Below, piece after piece: positions 49,501 to 55,194 of a stretch of 64,000 nt of DNA; the first letter of the stretch is position 1, and each line of letters opens with the position of its first letter. Origin of the DNA: Cordylochernes scorpioides (Eukaryota > Arthropoda > Arachnida > Pseudoscorpiones > Chernetidae). The notes under the pieces are model-generated. The model was not told the origin of the DNA. It was given only the letters and a program-made list of their open reading frames with translations, and ran no database searches. The stretch spans positions 53,787,993 to 53,851,992 of the forward strand of contig CP092886.1 in the NCBI GenBank assembly GCA_030710605.1, given 5' to 3'. Made by a program: the position numbers and the translations under genes.

Positions 49501-51566
49501 CTCTGGTTTTGTGAAACACCAATTTTCCTCTTACTCGACTTTATAATAAAAGCATGTATCTCACAATTTCCAGAAAAATTTAGAAAAGAAGGTGGACAAT
49601 GATAATGTATTTATTTATTACAAAACACACGCTATATCCTATGTGGATATTTGCGCGTAAATGTTAAACTATTTTATATACATAGTTTCAAAATATTTAT
49701 TAGAGAGTCAGAAATTATTTATATTTTCGAGCAATATTCATGAAAGAAAGTTTATTTATATATTAGATCTTATTTTATCAGTTTTTGATCAATCACTAAT
49801 ATGGTAAGCAAGGCTAAAAAATTAAAATAAAAGAATTGACACACATGTCCCCTCCTCTGGAAAAATAGACGATGACTTATATTAATCTACTGCAAAGAAA
49901 ACGCTAGAAATTGAAGGTTGTATCTCGTAAGAAATTGCCAAGATCTGAGCAGATTGCATTATGGTTATTGGATTATATATACCTACTTTAGTGATAATAT
50001 AATAAATAGACCTTAAATAATTCCACGTATAGATTTCACATGCAAAGTTTTAGAATAAACTACAAGAATAACCAAAAGTAACAATTCAGAAACCTACCAC
50101 GTAATAAACCTTCCCATGCGCCAGAACAATTTCCTTTGTTGATGACTTGCCCACAATTGAATAACGATTATATAATTTCTTTTATCCCATACACCAATGA
50201 AGGTCAATATAACATTCAACTCTGAAGTTTTGATTAGTTATTTATTGGGTTTTTTTTTTGTTTAAACTCGTAAGCGGTTACTCGTTTTTATAGAGAAAGC
50301 TCCGAAATTATTATTATTATTTTTTTAATTTCAAGATCATTTAAAATGGAGCTATCAAACTATAATTCAATTTATAATACGACATATGTACGTATAAATT
50401 TAGCTAAATACTCTTGTAGAGCTATTCTTGTCTTTATTGGCGTCGAACTGGACAAACGCATGGGACAGATAAATAAAAATAGAAAAGACTTTTGTAATTT
50501 TCAAAGGGCAAAAAGTGGAGAAGGGGGGGGGGGGGGGGGGTAGGCGGCACCTAGAGAGAAGCTCGTGAAGCAACCCTTAGTTCTAACAGCGGGGAGAAGT
50601 GCTCTATTAACGGGAGGGGTTCTTTCATGAATGATGCAAGAATTTAATTTTAGATTGCAACACTTCTTACGACACAGCGCGGGTTGAATTGTTTATCTTA
50701 TGCCTTCTTTTGTGTGTCTCCCAAGACATTGGCTTCTGCGCTTTCTTTCCCTCGGCCCTTTCCGCCGCTTGCGTGGCGTCAGCCCTCCTCGGTATGCGGT
50801 GGCTCTCCCCTACGTCGGCGGAGCAGGAGTTGCTACAGCGCCTCAGCGACCTTGCTCTTATTGACCTGGTAGGTAGTCTGAAGGATTTATATAGCTCTGG
50901 GTTACAGGGGCCGGGGACTGCACTACGTAACCTAGTAGGTGGGTTGAGGATTAGGTGCAGACATAGCTCTACTTGACCTAGCTGGTGGGTTAGGGACTGA
51001 TATTGCTATGACGTGATGGATTAGAGGCTGACAATTTTTGCATCAAACGACAGTTGAGTTGAAATCTGGAACCGTTAGTTTAGCTATATTTGAAATAGTC
51101 GGTAGGTTTTTGACTATAATAAACGGTAATTATAAATTAGTATTTAATGTTGCTTTTTAAAATAATTAGATGATATATATTTTATTATATATACAATATA
51201 TAAATAACTTAACATTAAGAGAAAAAACGTTTAAAAATAGCCATAATCAAATTTCTATATAAATTATCCTGAAATGAAAAATAATAATAATTATATATAA
51301 TTTGGATTTTATAAAAGTGTGTAGATTTTAGTGAAAAGTATTCTCTAAATTGATAATTAAATGATAGTTTCAGGTCGATTTCTAAGTAGGTTGAGAGCGC
51401 GAAATTAACTCTTTTTGTAAATACGGTGCTCTCGTAAAATTATTTCTCTTTGTTCCAGGAAACGCTGACTCAGTGCTTCGCTAAAGTCGAGCACATGACC
51501 ACTTCTCTAAACCACCAATCACAAGAACAGAAGCAAGCAGACGCGTCCGACGTCTTCCTCTTCTAA
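17438..51566 (+). CDS. CycD: Cyclin D gene, five coding exons over 34 kb
   Basis: Cyclin D binds and activates CDK4/6 in G1 and directs phosphorylation of Rb in the nucleus. Five exons (17438-17630, 34574-34789, 39079-39235, 50726-50868, 51459-51566) join with GT/AG sites and phases 0, 0, 1, 0. They give about 271 aa if the extra exon-1 base is ignored. Visible features are an LxCxE Rb-binding motif at residues 3-7 (LYCNE), a cyclin box from about residue 54 ('MRKTVAQWL', 'LAMNIMDRF'), and the CDK-contact Lys in 'LLIASKL' (about residue 110). A second cyclin fold lies in exons 3-4. As I recall human CCND1, exon 2 is also 216 bp and the phases match. The C-terminus is short and lacks the Thr-Pro phosphodegron. 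Introns are 16.9, 4.3, 11.5 and 0.6 kb, and the first three are packed with transposons. Identity is near certain; activity depends on whether the exon-1 frameshift is real. Confidence 0.93.
17631..19717. other. Cyclin D intron 1, proximal part
   Basis: No exon-like or transposon-like feature that I can name. 18040-18190 is GC-richer, with short frames only. Minus frame 18533-18940 (135 codons) has no recognisable motif. Confidence 0.45.
19718..21535 (+). mobile_element. ORF1-only (half-LINE-like) retroelement, intact copy
   Basis: The element begins in a (CT)n run followed by 'cggccgtgcggccacgcgg' and 'gcgcgag', carries one long ORF, has AATAAA at about 21494, and ends in another (CT)n run at about 21516-21530. 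The same 5' head is found at the broken copy (14472). No reverse transcriptase, endonuclease or TIR is present between the ORF stop and the 3' end. It sits in cyclin D intron 1, in the sense orientation. It resembles mammalian HAL1 in concept (ORF1 kept, ORF2 lost), so its mobility presumably depended on an enzyme supplied in trans. Confidence 0.7.
19780..21429 (+). CDS. ORF1-like protein: RRM plus zinc knuckle (549 aa)
   Basis: The first ATG in the frame is at 19780 (MENFEF). The frame is open further upstream but has no ATG there. Layout: an acidic N-terminus (1-95), a Lys/Arg-rich patch near residue 105 (RKKRKRF), and a helical segment with 'QQALNKARSEATSFDQCCYVEW'-like sequence around 150. 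An RRM-like fold follows with RNP2 'IILGNLPI' (about 235) and RNP1 'REAFVLL' (about 285), then a CCHC knuckle CSRCHRQGHRRATC (about 325). A long Pro/Ser/Thr linker leads to a conserved C-terminal helical region. RRM plus knuckle is typical of LINE ORF1/Gag-like nucleic-acid chaperones. The ORF is uninterrupted, unlike its paralogue, which suggests recent insertion or selection. Confidence 0.8.
   Translation: MENFEFSNPYAVLAVSQDKDLHGGMIPIEVAEMEVDLSTIKDSTKNCLNSGMSDGHANSFVKNGGYVNPAAAKSENWAEQVEAAEKDNNTEPFESVHRKKRKRFDSKSQRAQIVRPDASSPKPSGQLRRTTKESVTHVRNTRQQQALNKARSEATSFDQCCYVEWCADFHHVHYMKALEELLGKESVYQLMKKSGHAMVGLASIEKAERLVENGLTINNTFLRAFPYRRKAEKIILGNLPIAVREEDIIEALRPYCRVVSLAYEVVSCNGYTWTNGNREAFVLLNEGRKLHQLPAKLVIISKGESTPAYVTYGVRCSRCHRQGHRRATCPQGTRSGPVLTPPPSLPTPSHSFTATTSAEGNSGTIQTIHVTPPNPAASSPAESCPVLSQNTPATKPSTPAPSTSVLPSLLAPSSTTTSPTADPAKDQAKTALTMGSSVPKPQTIQLPQLTLQKVEDLFKVLDADSFLEPLYMDYHRWEIEKAVVCPTMREDVFTYLSPEQISALKKFLDKAIAHVGDKDSDLGKRLSDFRTECDIERDEPPWYSSDTND
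21945..22560. repeat. 69-bp tandem repeat, nine units, each with a CACGTG E-box
   Basis: CACGTG occurs at 21967 and then every 69 bp exactly (22036, 22105, 22174, 22243, 22312, 22381, 22450, 22519), always inside 'gcggcacgtggtcccg'. Units 2 and 4 carry CCGCGG where units 1, 3 and 5 to 9 carry CCGGGG, an alternation that suggests growth by dimers. Units 7 and 8 share 'ttacttagtacgtctacat'. The array is much less AT-rich than the surrounding intron and lies about 4.3 kb downstream of cyclin D exon 1. Confidence 0.95.
22561..23618. other. Intron 1, mostly featureless
   Basis: 22840-23000 is GC-richer but unassigned. At about 23551 a short piece 'ccggcttcgcccggg' is a fragment of the same retroelement head that starts the block at 3976. 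A short (CA)n lies at 23526. Confidence 0.45.
23619..23832. mobile_element. Tc1/mariner-type MITE, copy 2
   Basis: Ends 'caccctcattgacaaaactt' at 23619 and 'ttctccatgagtg' ending at 23832 are imperfect inverted repeats flanked by TA. The interior matches the 6882-7097 MITE in reverse complement and is more diverged at the termini. No coding capacity. Confidence 0.75.
23891..25309 (-). mobile_element. Complete Tc1-like transposon with near-identical TIRs
   Basis: The element is 1,419 bp. The left end 'CACTGCGTGACATTGAAAAT' and the complementary right end form TIRs of at least 45 bp that agree throughout by eye. TA duplications flank it (23889-23890, 25310-25311). A single intact transposase ORF lies inside on the minus strand. 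Matching TIRs plus an open ORF mark a young, possibly still active, insertion in cyclin D intron 1. Confidence 0.95.
24035..25066 (-). CDS. Tc1-family transposase, intact (343 aa)
   Basis: This DDE transposase would cut and paste its own element at TA dinucleotides. The N-terminus is a bipartite HTH ('AFTRGMVIGLKGAGWSIRQI', 'ASTVHRLWRRW') followed by a second HTH around residues 65-125. The catalytic residues are readable: first Asp in 'VVFSDESRF', second in 'YQQDNSRPHT', and Glu in 'SPIEHVW'. I count 32 residues between the second Asp and the Glu, where textbook Tc1 has 34. The C-terminus 'RRVAACIAVRGGPTCY' is complete. The ATG at 25064-25066 is the first in frame and gives the usual family length of about 340 aa. 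There are no stops or frameshifts. Confidence 0.95.
   Translation of the reverse strand: MPGHRKRRQFKQTDAFTRGMVIGLKGAGWSIRQIAADTHLGASTVHRLWRRWLEQGNVAIYRNVGATRVTSARVDRRILRQAVAAPQATCTAILQHVQDTLDHSISTRTISRRLVANGLHSCRPLRRLPLAPPNRRQRLEWCRARSTWMTEWHRVVFSDESRFCLSSDSHRVRVWRRRGERSNPAAIVERPTVRQRGIMVWGAIAYDSRSPLLRIQGTMTAQRYVDDVLRPVTLPYLQGVPNALYQQDNSRPHTDRISQQALQDVQMLPWPPYSPDLSPIEHVWDIIGRRLHALPQPRSEDELWQMVEREWRAIPQDAIRTLIDSLPRRVAACIAVRGGPTCY
25543..25737. repeat. Foldback element (about 75-bp arms)
   Basis: 25543-25617 and 25663-25737 are inverted repeats around an AT-rich 45-bp centre. Each arm contains 'gatggcttgcgccatc' and 'catctcctgatcgtgca'. The 'agatggcg' word recurs at 26283, 33386 and 40792 and resembles ends of Penelope-like elements. 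Confidence 0.85.
26080..26340. repeat. PLE-like terminal module
   Basis: The order 'ctgacgagcgccaacagctc', 'tttcttgatttatcaagaaa', 'ctagatggcggtctgccatc' and a 'tggtcaggatatgcctta' end parallels the foldback at 25543 and a decayed copy at 53820-54010. Assignment to Penelope-like termini is inferred from these words, not from coding sequence. Confidence 0.45.
26356..27135 (+). repeat. 5' LTR (780 bp)
   Basis: TG...CA ends, near-identical to 28785-29561. It includes a TATA box (26658-26665) and a GC-rich leader. The 3' portion holds a diverged tandem of 'tattattacag' plus 'gtcgacaggatctcaac'. An 85-codon frame (26786-27043) is shared only in part with the other LTR and is broken there by a one-base difference near 29290, so I do not call it a gene. 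Confidence 0.9.
26658..26665 (+). promoter_or_regulatory. LTR TATA box
   Basis: TATAAAAA followed about 30-35 bp downstream by an initiator-like 'tgagttccagt'. The same sequence is at 29087-29094 in the 3' LTR, reading outward toward cyclin D exon 2. Confidence 0.65.
28785..29561 (+). repeat. 3' LTR (777 bp)
   Basis: Near-identical to the 5' LTR and ends at CA before 'tata'. It carries its own TATA box at 29087-29094. Few differences from the 5' LTR imply recent insertion. Confidence 0.9.
29562..30298. other. Intron 1, nothing recognised
   Basis: AT-rich. Minus frame 30007-30216 has no motif. Confidence 0.5.
30299..30440. repeat. Foldback element with PLE-like arms
   Basis: 30299-30362 and 30384-30440 are inverted repeats. 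'aactcccaacggttcagtga', 'cttcagaggac' and the mirrored 'tcactgaaatgtcgggagtt' resemble the paired termini of Penelope-like elements. No coding region remains between the arms. Confidence 0.75.
30760..31115 (+). repeat. Retroelement 3' region fragment
   Basis: 'gccggtcccaaacccggata' followed by a purine-rich stretch resembles LINE 3' regions. The last 50 bp ('gcttgataccctaatatgat' then 'gtggagataagaaagaagaa') recur at 42338-42390, so this is a dispersed tail. No ORF. Confidence 0.5.
31278..32585 (-). mobile_element. Mariner-like element, 1.3 kb, complete ends
   Basis: The TIRs are CAGGGTCCATTATAAAAG at 31278 and the complement of CAGGGTCCATTATGAAAG ending at 32585. Similarity extends about 30 bp, and TA duplications lie at 31276-31277 and 32586-32587. 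The 1,308-bp length is typical of mariner. The transposase inside is broken (see next entry). It is nested in a Penelope-like nuclease gene. Confidence 0.93.
31300..32390 (-). pseudogene. Mariner transposase, broken by frameshifts
   Basis: The N-terminal HTH region runs from ATG at 32388-32390 ('MERSLEQRYAIKFCVRLGKN') to 'EPHSGRPTTARTDENVDRV'. The frame then shifts near 32150. The next frame carries 'IVTEDLQMRKVCAKLVPKVL', the first catalytic Asp in 'VVTGDESWM', the YDPESK strand and the second Asp in 'LHHDNATSHTA'. A seven-C run on the minus strand (about 31567-31573) shifts the frame just before the third Asp, whose 'SDLAPCDFF' motif is readable one frame over. With that shift taken into account the spacing is D-34-D, the mariner signature. 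Stops interrupt the C-terminal helices. Confidence 0.9.
33311..33359 (-). other. Dispersed structured motif, copy B
   Basis: On the minus strand: CTGGC-GAAACC-GC-TGGGAGGG-...-CTGATGA-GTCAG-G-CCCTCCCA. CTGGC can pair with GTCAG, and GGGAGGG with CCCTCCC, as crossing helices. Compared with copy A at 44381 both helices show compensatory change. It is flanked by 'ttgcagcaagggcagtag' on one side and 'gcgcgccatctgttatg' on the other, both shared with the foldback at 40641. Confidence 0.6.
33421..34573. other. Intron 1, 3' end
   Basis: 33430-33500 ('ggaggcaagctttaacgcg') resembles a PLE end sequence continuing from the motif copy. The remainder is AT-rich. The cyclin D exon 2 acceptor lies at 34571-34573, preceded by a weak pyrimidine tract. 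Confidence 0.4.
34574..34789 (+). CDS. CycD: Cyclin D exon 2 (core of the cyclin box)
   Basis: Acceptor cag at 34571-34573, donor gtaagt from 34790. The exon is 216 bp, phase 0 at both ends. It encodes 72 residues from 'VCEEERCQEELLPLAMN' through 'IMDRFL', 'LLGAVCLLIASKLRQT' and 'DKLCYYTDFSVYPEQII'. These are the cyclin-box helices that contact CDK4/6, including the conserved Lys in IASKL. No stops or suspicious residues. Confidence 0.95.
34790..38878. other. Cyclin D intron 2
   Basis: No coding feature. At 35251-35330 'ctgggttctatttgagaggc' resembles the end of the mariner at 58613, a probable solo end. A C homopolymer of about 18 lies at 36919-36937. 37490-37740 is GC-richer and unassigned. 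The N gap closes the intron. Confidence 0.5.
38879..38978. other. Assembly gap (100 N) in cyclin D intron 2
   Basis: Exactly 100 Ns, 100 bp upstream of exon 3. The true intron length is therefore unknown. Confidence 0.99.
39079..39235 (+). CDS. CycD: Cyclin D exon 3
   Basis: Acceptor cag at 39076-39078. The donor is placed at g|gtaggt (39236), leaving phase 1, which joins exon 4 to form GAC. It encodes 'EWELLVLFTLKWNVAAVTPN' and 'RHVVRRHANTLIALCTV', the end of the first cyclin fold and the start of the second. The length of 157 bp is one codon shorter than the human exon as I recall it. It is strikingly GC-rich against the AT-rich introns. Confidence 0.93.
39236..40535. other. Cyclin D intron 3, first part
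   Basis: 39842-39934 matches one arm and outer flank of the foldback at 46848-46938 ('aaaaaggcatatattggatc', then 'tttattttacc'), so it is a half element. Otherwise nothing is recognised. Confidence 0.5.
40536..40635 (+). pseudogene. U6 snRNA pseudogene
   Basis: The U6 core is intact from 'catatgctaaaattggaacg' through the ACAGAGA box (40575-40581) and AGC triad to 'cccctgcgcaagaatgacac'. The 5' stem-loop half is mutated (tacgc instead of a strand complementary to the downstream ttc), several core positions differ, and no T-run terminator follows. Similarity fades at 'gttaagcgta' about 10 bp before a foldback arm. It is probably a retroposed or chimeric copy rather than a working gene. Confidence 0.85.
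40641..40793. repeat. Foldback element next to the U6 copy
   Basis: Arms 40641-40692 and 40741-40791 are inverted repeats around 'ctgcccttactgcaatgg'. The right arm is followed by 'acagatggcgcgctaa', the same flank as beside motif copy B at 33380. The core two-helix motif itself is absent here. Confidence 0.85.
40794..42132. other. Intron 3, nothing recognised
   Basis: AT-rich without notable ORFs. A short tandem 'gatacactttcaatttatat' occurs twice at about 41709-41755. Confidence 0.5.
42133..42181 (+). other. Dispersed structured motif, copy C (degraded)
   Basis: 'accgctgagaga' and 'ctgatgagccagg' followed by 'tcctctca' align with copy A, but the GAAA is CAAA and the first helix is weakened (TTGAC versus GCCAG). 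It is followed further on by 'atgcagtagtag', as in other copies. Confidence 0.5.
42338..42390 (+). repeat. Dispersed retroelement tail
   Basis: Matches 31061-31113 ('aagcttgataccttaatatg' then 'agtggagataagaaagaaga') and runs into a short GAA repeat, typical of a LINE/SINE 3' end. Confidence 0.6.
42650..42840. mobile_element. Mariner-type MITE
   Basis: The ends 'caaggttgtcccaaaagtt' and 'aacttttggcacaacctta' are inverted repeats about 190 bp apart, with TA-like borders. The AT-rich interior carries several 'gtattatgta' repeats and no ORF. Confidence 0.7.
42841..43312. other. Intron 3, nothing recognised
   Basis: No feature that I can support. Confidence 0.5.
43313..44802 (-). pseudogene. 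Penelope-like element copy flanked by its own inverted arms
   Basis: Arms 43313-43478 and 44632-44802 are inverted repeats of about 160 bp, with shared words such as 'caataagcttgtaagacgtc' and 'gcgcgcgacctgctgt'. Between them, minus-strand frames give 'YGCERIARSLKKHNITKIYQ' (about 44100-44180). After these come 'NVIYKIACN' and 'HTPDFDNTYIIYQNIKEKHC' with 'KAGAYLKIKIVLIENL' (about 43750-43900). This is the GIY-YIG nuclease of a Penelope-like element and its upstream linker. The RT is absent and several stops are present. Inverted flanking copies are known for Penelope elements. The structured motif (copy A) lies inside, near the right arm. Confidence 0.82.
44381..44429 (+). other. Dispersed structured motif, copy A (best preserved)
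   Basis: TTGGC-GAAACC-GC-TGAGAGG-TCTCACTA-CTGATGA-GCCAA-GC-CCTCTCA. TTGGC (44381-44385) pairs with GCCAA (44416-44420), and TGAGAGG (44394-44400) with CCTCTCA (44423-44429). The helices cross, so they would form a pseudoknot. CTGATGA and GAAA are hammerhead core words, but no stem I can form. It is followed by 'attgcagtaagg', as in copy B. Confidence 0.65.
44803..46457. other. Intron 3, nothing recognised
   Basis: Mostly AT-rich. 45170-45400 is GC-richer with a 72-codon + frame (45176-45394) of no known family. Confidence 0.45.
46458..46500 (-). other. Dispersed structured motif, copy D (partial)
   Basis: On the minus strand 'ctcaccactgatgagccagg' followed by 'ccctggc' preserves the CTGATGA-GCCAGG-CCCT part, but the upstream GAAA segment reads CAAAG. 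The outer helix is replaced by a local GCCAGG/CCTGGC hairpin. Confidence 0.4.
46875..47099. repeat. Foldback element, near-perfect 225-bp hairpin
   Basis: 46875 onward and the segment ending at 47099 are inverted repeats with arms of about 100 bp around 'gtgtgcctttaatgacacac'. Arm words 'taccgatattttagttggct' and 'gaacgccaatctttatcaag' resemble PLE termini. A half copy with the same outer flank is at 39842-39934. Confidence 0.9.
47100..47779. other. Intron 3, mostly featureless
   Basis: At about 47375-47450 'agggcaccaattgacaagcc' with 'tacagtagtggaagc' may be a very decayed copy of the structured motif and its flank. Not confident. Confidence 0.3.
47780..48420 (-). pseudogene. Tc1-like transposase remnant
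   Basis: The minus strand encodes, in broken frames, 'SPDLSPIENVWSMVTERLDL' (the catalytic Glu region) preceded by a degenerate DNARPH-like stretch. It continues with 'VDELWHRVKAAKGA' and a C-terminal 'AVIAARGDFTGY'. Upstream (about 48200-48420) the WGAI/YDGPS-type strands are recognisable. Stops and frameshifts are frequent. It is a different lineage from the intact Tc1 at 23891-25309. No TIR was found. Confidence 0.75.
48421..49234. other. Unassigned, includes a 108-codon minus frame
   Basis: 48418-48744 (minus, 108 codons) has a composition closer to coding than its surroundings ('ENDVLDLNDPLLLTAEKTDM', 'WSKWIVQPCQEPLAKKW') but matches no family I know. It may be upstream sequence of the Tc1 remnant or a captured fragment. 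48745-49234 holds nothing recognisable. Confidence 0.35.
49235..50338. repeat. Copy B of the 1.1-kb dispersed repeat
   Basis: Near-identical to 1-1101 in the same orientation. Here the full right border runs into 'atttaaaatggagctatc'. It lies in cyclin D intron 3, ending 387 bp before exon 4. No ORF, TIR or LTR ends recognised. Confidence 0.92.
50339..50725. other. Intron 3, 3' end with a G homopolymer
   Basis: A run of about 18 G at 50523-50540, then a pyrimidine-rich acceptor region ending ctcccaag at 50725. 50550-50640 is GC-richer but shows no exon signal. Confidence 0.5.
50726..50868 (+). CDS. CycD: Cyclin D exon 4
   Basis: Acceptor aag at 50723-50725; the first two bases complete the split GAC codon from exon 3. 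The donor gtaggt begins at 50869, phase 0. It encodes 'IGFCAFFPSALSAACVASAL' and 'EQELLQRLSDLALIDL', matching the second cyclin fold of D cyclins (human FISNPPSMVAAGSV region). Its 143-bp length and phase agree with the family layout. GC-rich relative to the introns. Confidence 0.9.
50869..51458. other. Cyclin D intron 4 (590 bp)
   Basis: The first 150 bp contain the diverged repeats 'cctagtaggtgggtt' and 'cctagctggtgggtta' (about 50928-50990). The rest is AT-rich. It ends with a good polypyrimidine tract and ttccag. Confidence 0.7.
51459..51566 (+). CDS. CycD: Cyclin D exon 5 (C-terminus)
   Basis: Acceptor ccag at 51455-51458, phase 0, stop TAA at 51564-51566. It encodes 35 residues from 'ETLTQCFAKVEHM' to '...DASDVFLF'. 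The first part aligns with the helix after the second cyclin fold, and the end resembles the DVxxx tail of D cyclins. The Glu-rich stretch and the Thr-Pro phosphodegron (Thr286 in human cyclin D1) are absent. Confidence 0.85.
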   Translation, partial: ETLTQCFAKVEHMTTSLNHQSQEQKQADASDVFLF

Positions 51567-53819
51567 CTAGTCGTCATCCTGCAATAAGGCCATTGTAGTC
51601 CGGCATTTTTACCTGGAGTTTTTAAATGCTATGAAATATGTAAAACTATTATTATTATACATACATATATATATGATGTCATTTTCTTTTTGTAAAAAAG
51701 TGTTGTTTTATTATTATTTTTTTTGCCATATCATTTAGCGTGAAATAAATTCCATACATCATAATTTTACATACTCGTTTAGTTCGATATTCTTCATATT
51801 TCTCTCATAATTTCTCGATACCTCATTAAATGCCATTAGCGTCCATATAGAAATTGAAATACGAACAAAAAATTCCAATTTTTGAAATTATCATTTAGTG
51901 GAAAAAAATATTAATTCTAGTCTCCAAAAATCAAGGAAATACTTTGTGGAAAAAAACATAGTGGAAGAGGTAAATAAAAAATATTTGTTATCTGTTTATT
52001 TTTTATTTTATTTTTGTCATTAAATTTAATATTTTTTCTTCATTTTGAAACGAATTAATCTTGTTTTAAATTGTGTTTACTATATATAATATTGGATATA
52101 TTTGAGCTTTCTTTTTATTATTATTTTTTTGAATGAAATTGTCAAAATCTTATATACATTGTTAAAAAGTGAGTTTCGCAATTGGAACGAAATCTACGTG
52201 TTGATGATTTAGATTCCGATGAATGCGTGGTTGGAGCCATTTAAATCGTTTAGCTGAAGGATCAAGAGAGATGCTCCAATTTTCATGATAATTATCGTTT
52301 TTTATCCAGCTATCTGGATGACCTTCTATGTTATATAAAATTCTGAAAAATGAATATAAAACTTGGTCAATTATTATTTTTTGAATATATTTTCTGTGTT
52401 GTTGTTTGTATTTTGTTGTTTCAATTATACTCCTAAAGATTTGAAAACATTTAAAATCAATTAGAAATGATCATAATTATTGTAATTATTATTTTCAGAA
52501 TCGTGCATTTTCCTTATTTCCTGAAATAATGATAGTGATTTTGATGATATTTTAAAATTTACAATTTAAGTGTTTATATAAATATCATATTTTGTATCAT
52601 ATATAATCATAATACCATATATTGGTTGGCTAATTGTTAATATTTTTGAAAGAATCTTTCTTTGTGAAAGTCACACCTCCCAGTTATCCTTCATTGTGTT
52701 ATATGTATACAATTTGTTTATAAATATATATATATATATGACATTTATATATACTACTTAATTAGCTATAAACATATATATAGAAATTTTTCGTTATTAT
52801 ATATGTATTTAATAAATATCCTAAATAATACCAAATATATAAAAAACAATGTTTTTCAAAGAGAAATTCTTTGTTATTATTTTTTACATACTTCACCAGA
52901 ATTATTGCATTTATAAGCTGAAAAGAGCTTAGTGAAGAATTTGCCTAAACAAATTTTTCTTTTTTTCTCCCTTGAATTATTGCTCTTGAAAAATATTTTA
53001 CGCATTCTGTTTTTTTTTTTTTTTTATAACCTTATACCAAAATATACACCAATATTTTTGTTTAAAAATGTAAATTTATAATTTTGTGATTATGAAATAT
53101 ATAATTAGGATCGCAAGAAATATTTTCTCTTTGTATTTTTCTTGCCTAGTCATTTGATCTAAGCTAGGACTTTTTCCTTTTCTCAACAATACATCCCTGG
53201 CTCATATTTGAGTGAGTGTACTTACTTTATGTCTTTCTATATACTATATATATAATGATATATATATTACTACAATTTTAGTAGCACTTGTCAATTATTA
53301 AAATGTCATTTTATTTTTATTTTGATGTTTTTATTCAACATTTCAACACACACACACGTCTTATTTAGCCTTAAGAACTTTGTCTTAATTCTCCAGTTAG
53401 ACATGGTGTCATTGGCGCCCTTCTGAGTACCTTCTCTATTCTGGTTTACTTAAAATATATTTCAGCAGATCAATGGCCTAATTACACCATTCTACCTGCT
53501 CAAAAACAACGACGCACATTAAAGGGGGAACACAAAGGATATCTTCTTTAAAAGAAAGAATTAACGGTAAGTTGTAACGACGCTCTGTTTCTTCCACGCC
53601 ATGCGTTAAGATTAAGGTATTTTAAGAAGACTATAATCCCCTTGGTCTACTAATAAACGAGAGAAGTTTCAGGAAAAAAATATTTTTGATCATATAAATA
53701 AACTCTTCTAATAATTATATATATTTTTTTCTTTCTTGAAAAAACTAAAAAAAAAAAAACAGTGATAATAATTTGCATCTCTCTGCTAAAAGTTTTTGAG
53801 GAGTGTTGAGGTAATATAC
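51567..53819. other. Cyclin D 3' UTR and downstream AT-rich sequence
   Basis: Low-complexity, AT-rich, with (TA)n and T-rich tracts. Apart from the polyadenylation signal I see no feature. Confidence 0.5.
51744..51749 (+). promoter_or_regulatory. CycD: Probable cyclin D polyadenylation signal
   Basis: AATAAA 178 bp after the stop codon, with T-rich sequence on either side. It is the nearest canonical hexamer downstream on this strand. Confidence 0.5.
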
Positions 53820-54010
53820 TGAATCAAGCTGACGGCGCCAAAAGCCCGGAATGTGTATGTGGTTTTCTTTTTATTGATCTATCAAGAAAAGGTATTTGAC
53901 GAATATTGGAAAATGAAAAAGATCATTGTTCAGTTTTTCCGATAGATCGCAGTTGCAATGAGGAACGTTGATTTGCATGAACAAGAGATGTTTCATTCAT
54001 GATTTTACTA
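53820..54010. repeat. Decayed PLE-like terminal module
   Basis: 'ctgacggcgccaaaagccc', 'ttgatctatcaagaaaagg', 'ccgatagatcgcagttgcaa' and 'aacaagagatgtttcat' occur in the same order as in the module at 26080-26340, with many substitutions. Confidence 0.4.
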
Positions 54011-55194
54011 TCTATACCTCTTCCCTTTTTAGTTCTCTGGCTTTCTCATCAGTGTTGTCAGTTAGCTATATTGATCAGAAAGAGGATACTAGCATATAGA
54101 ACTGGCATCAGTTGTTCCATCACTAGTGAGCAGTTTGAGAGAAACTGCATATGGCATTATTAGTAGCTCGAGGTAGAGCAGGGGATAAATGTTGTGCCCT
54201 AAATGTAGGGGATGTACACTCAAAAGCCAATTTTATTGTAAACGGAATTTTAATAATTCCCATCAAAGGGTAAAAGGTTGGAGGCTTAGTGAGAAATCAT
54301 TCACAAAGTTTTGAGGCCAGAGTTGAATATTGTGTAATATTTATTACTTAAAAACTAAAAATAACCTAGGTTGTAAAAATGTTGATAAATATACAAACAT
54401 GTGCTTTATGTAATGCACACATACTTGGAACCTGATATTGCTAACAATGTTCCAAAAATCACTTATCTAAAATAGTTGTGGAAGATATTTTAAGATAGAC
54501 CTTAAATCTAAGCGTCATCTATTGACCTTCTGGGGTTGCGTCACTAACCCGATTCTGCTAATTTGCAGAAACGGTCAATAGATTGCGCTAATTTTTAGTA
54601 TCTATTGGGAAGGAAGAGGTTGATTTTCTGTTTATAGATCAATATCCTTCTGGCGAAATTTCCATAATAGTTGTGTGCTACGTAAGTTGTGAATGGCAAT
54701 AAATGCTTTGATTTTCCATTTTGGTCTCAATGCTGGGGTAGGACCTAGTATATTTTTACTTAGCAAAATTCTATAAAAAGTTTGCTTCAGATTTCGTTAG
54801 AAGTTGTGTACGCCACTTACACTGTTCAAAACTATCATTCATCACAAGGACAATACCTCATTAGTGTCTTTCGCGGTAATATTAACTTTTACTAATTGAA
54901 TTTCCAATGATTCTCAAGAGACCCAATATAGAAACTGATCATCTTCGTCTTATGGATTTTATTAGATAGCGAGATAGCGATGTTGGGGATATTTTTCTTT
55001 CAGCCAATATGAAGGTGACTAAGTTTTCAAGTGTATAAAGTATAGCAAAGCCTCCAGAAAATTAGGAATAAAGGTTTAAATTATACTTGTCGTGATTTAT
55101 AAAGGATTGTGTAAAGATTAATAATTTTGTTGTTATATAAAACAAAAATTGATGCTTTCTATGCTAAGTACTAGTAAGACGTGAGTTATCGATG
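54011..55194. other. Intergenic, nothing recognised
   Basis: A short imperfect inverted pair around 'catctattgaccttctgggg' and 'gaaacggtcaatagattgcg' (54520-54590) is the only structure I noted. Confidence 0.4.

Noticed and set aside
1-50338. The two 1.1-kb repeats as LTRs of one 50-kb element
   Set aside because: The ends are not TG...CA, no retroviral genes are arranged between them, and a host gene lies inside. Dispersed repeat or duplication is simpler.
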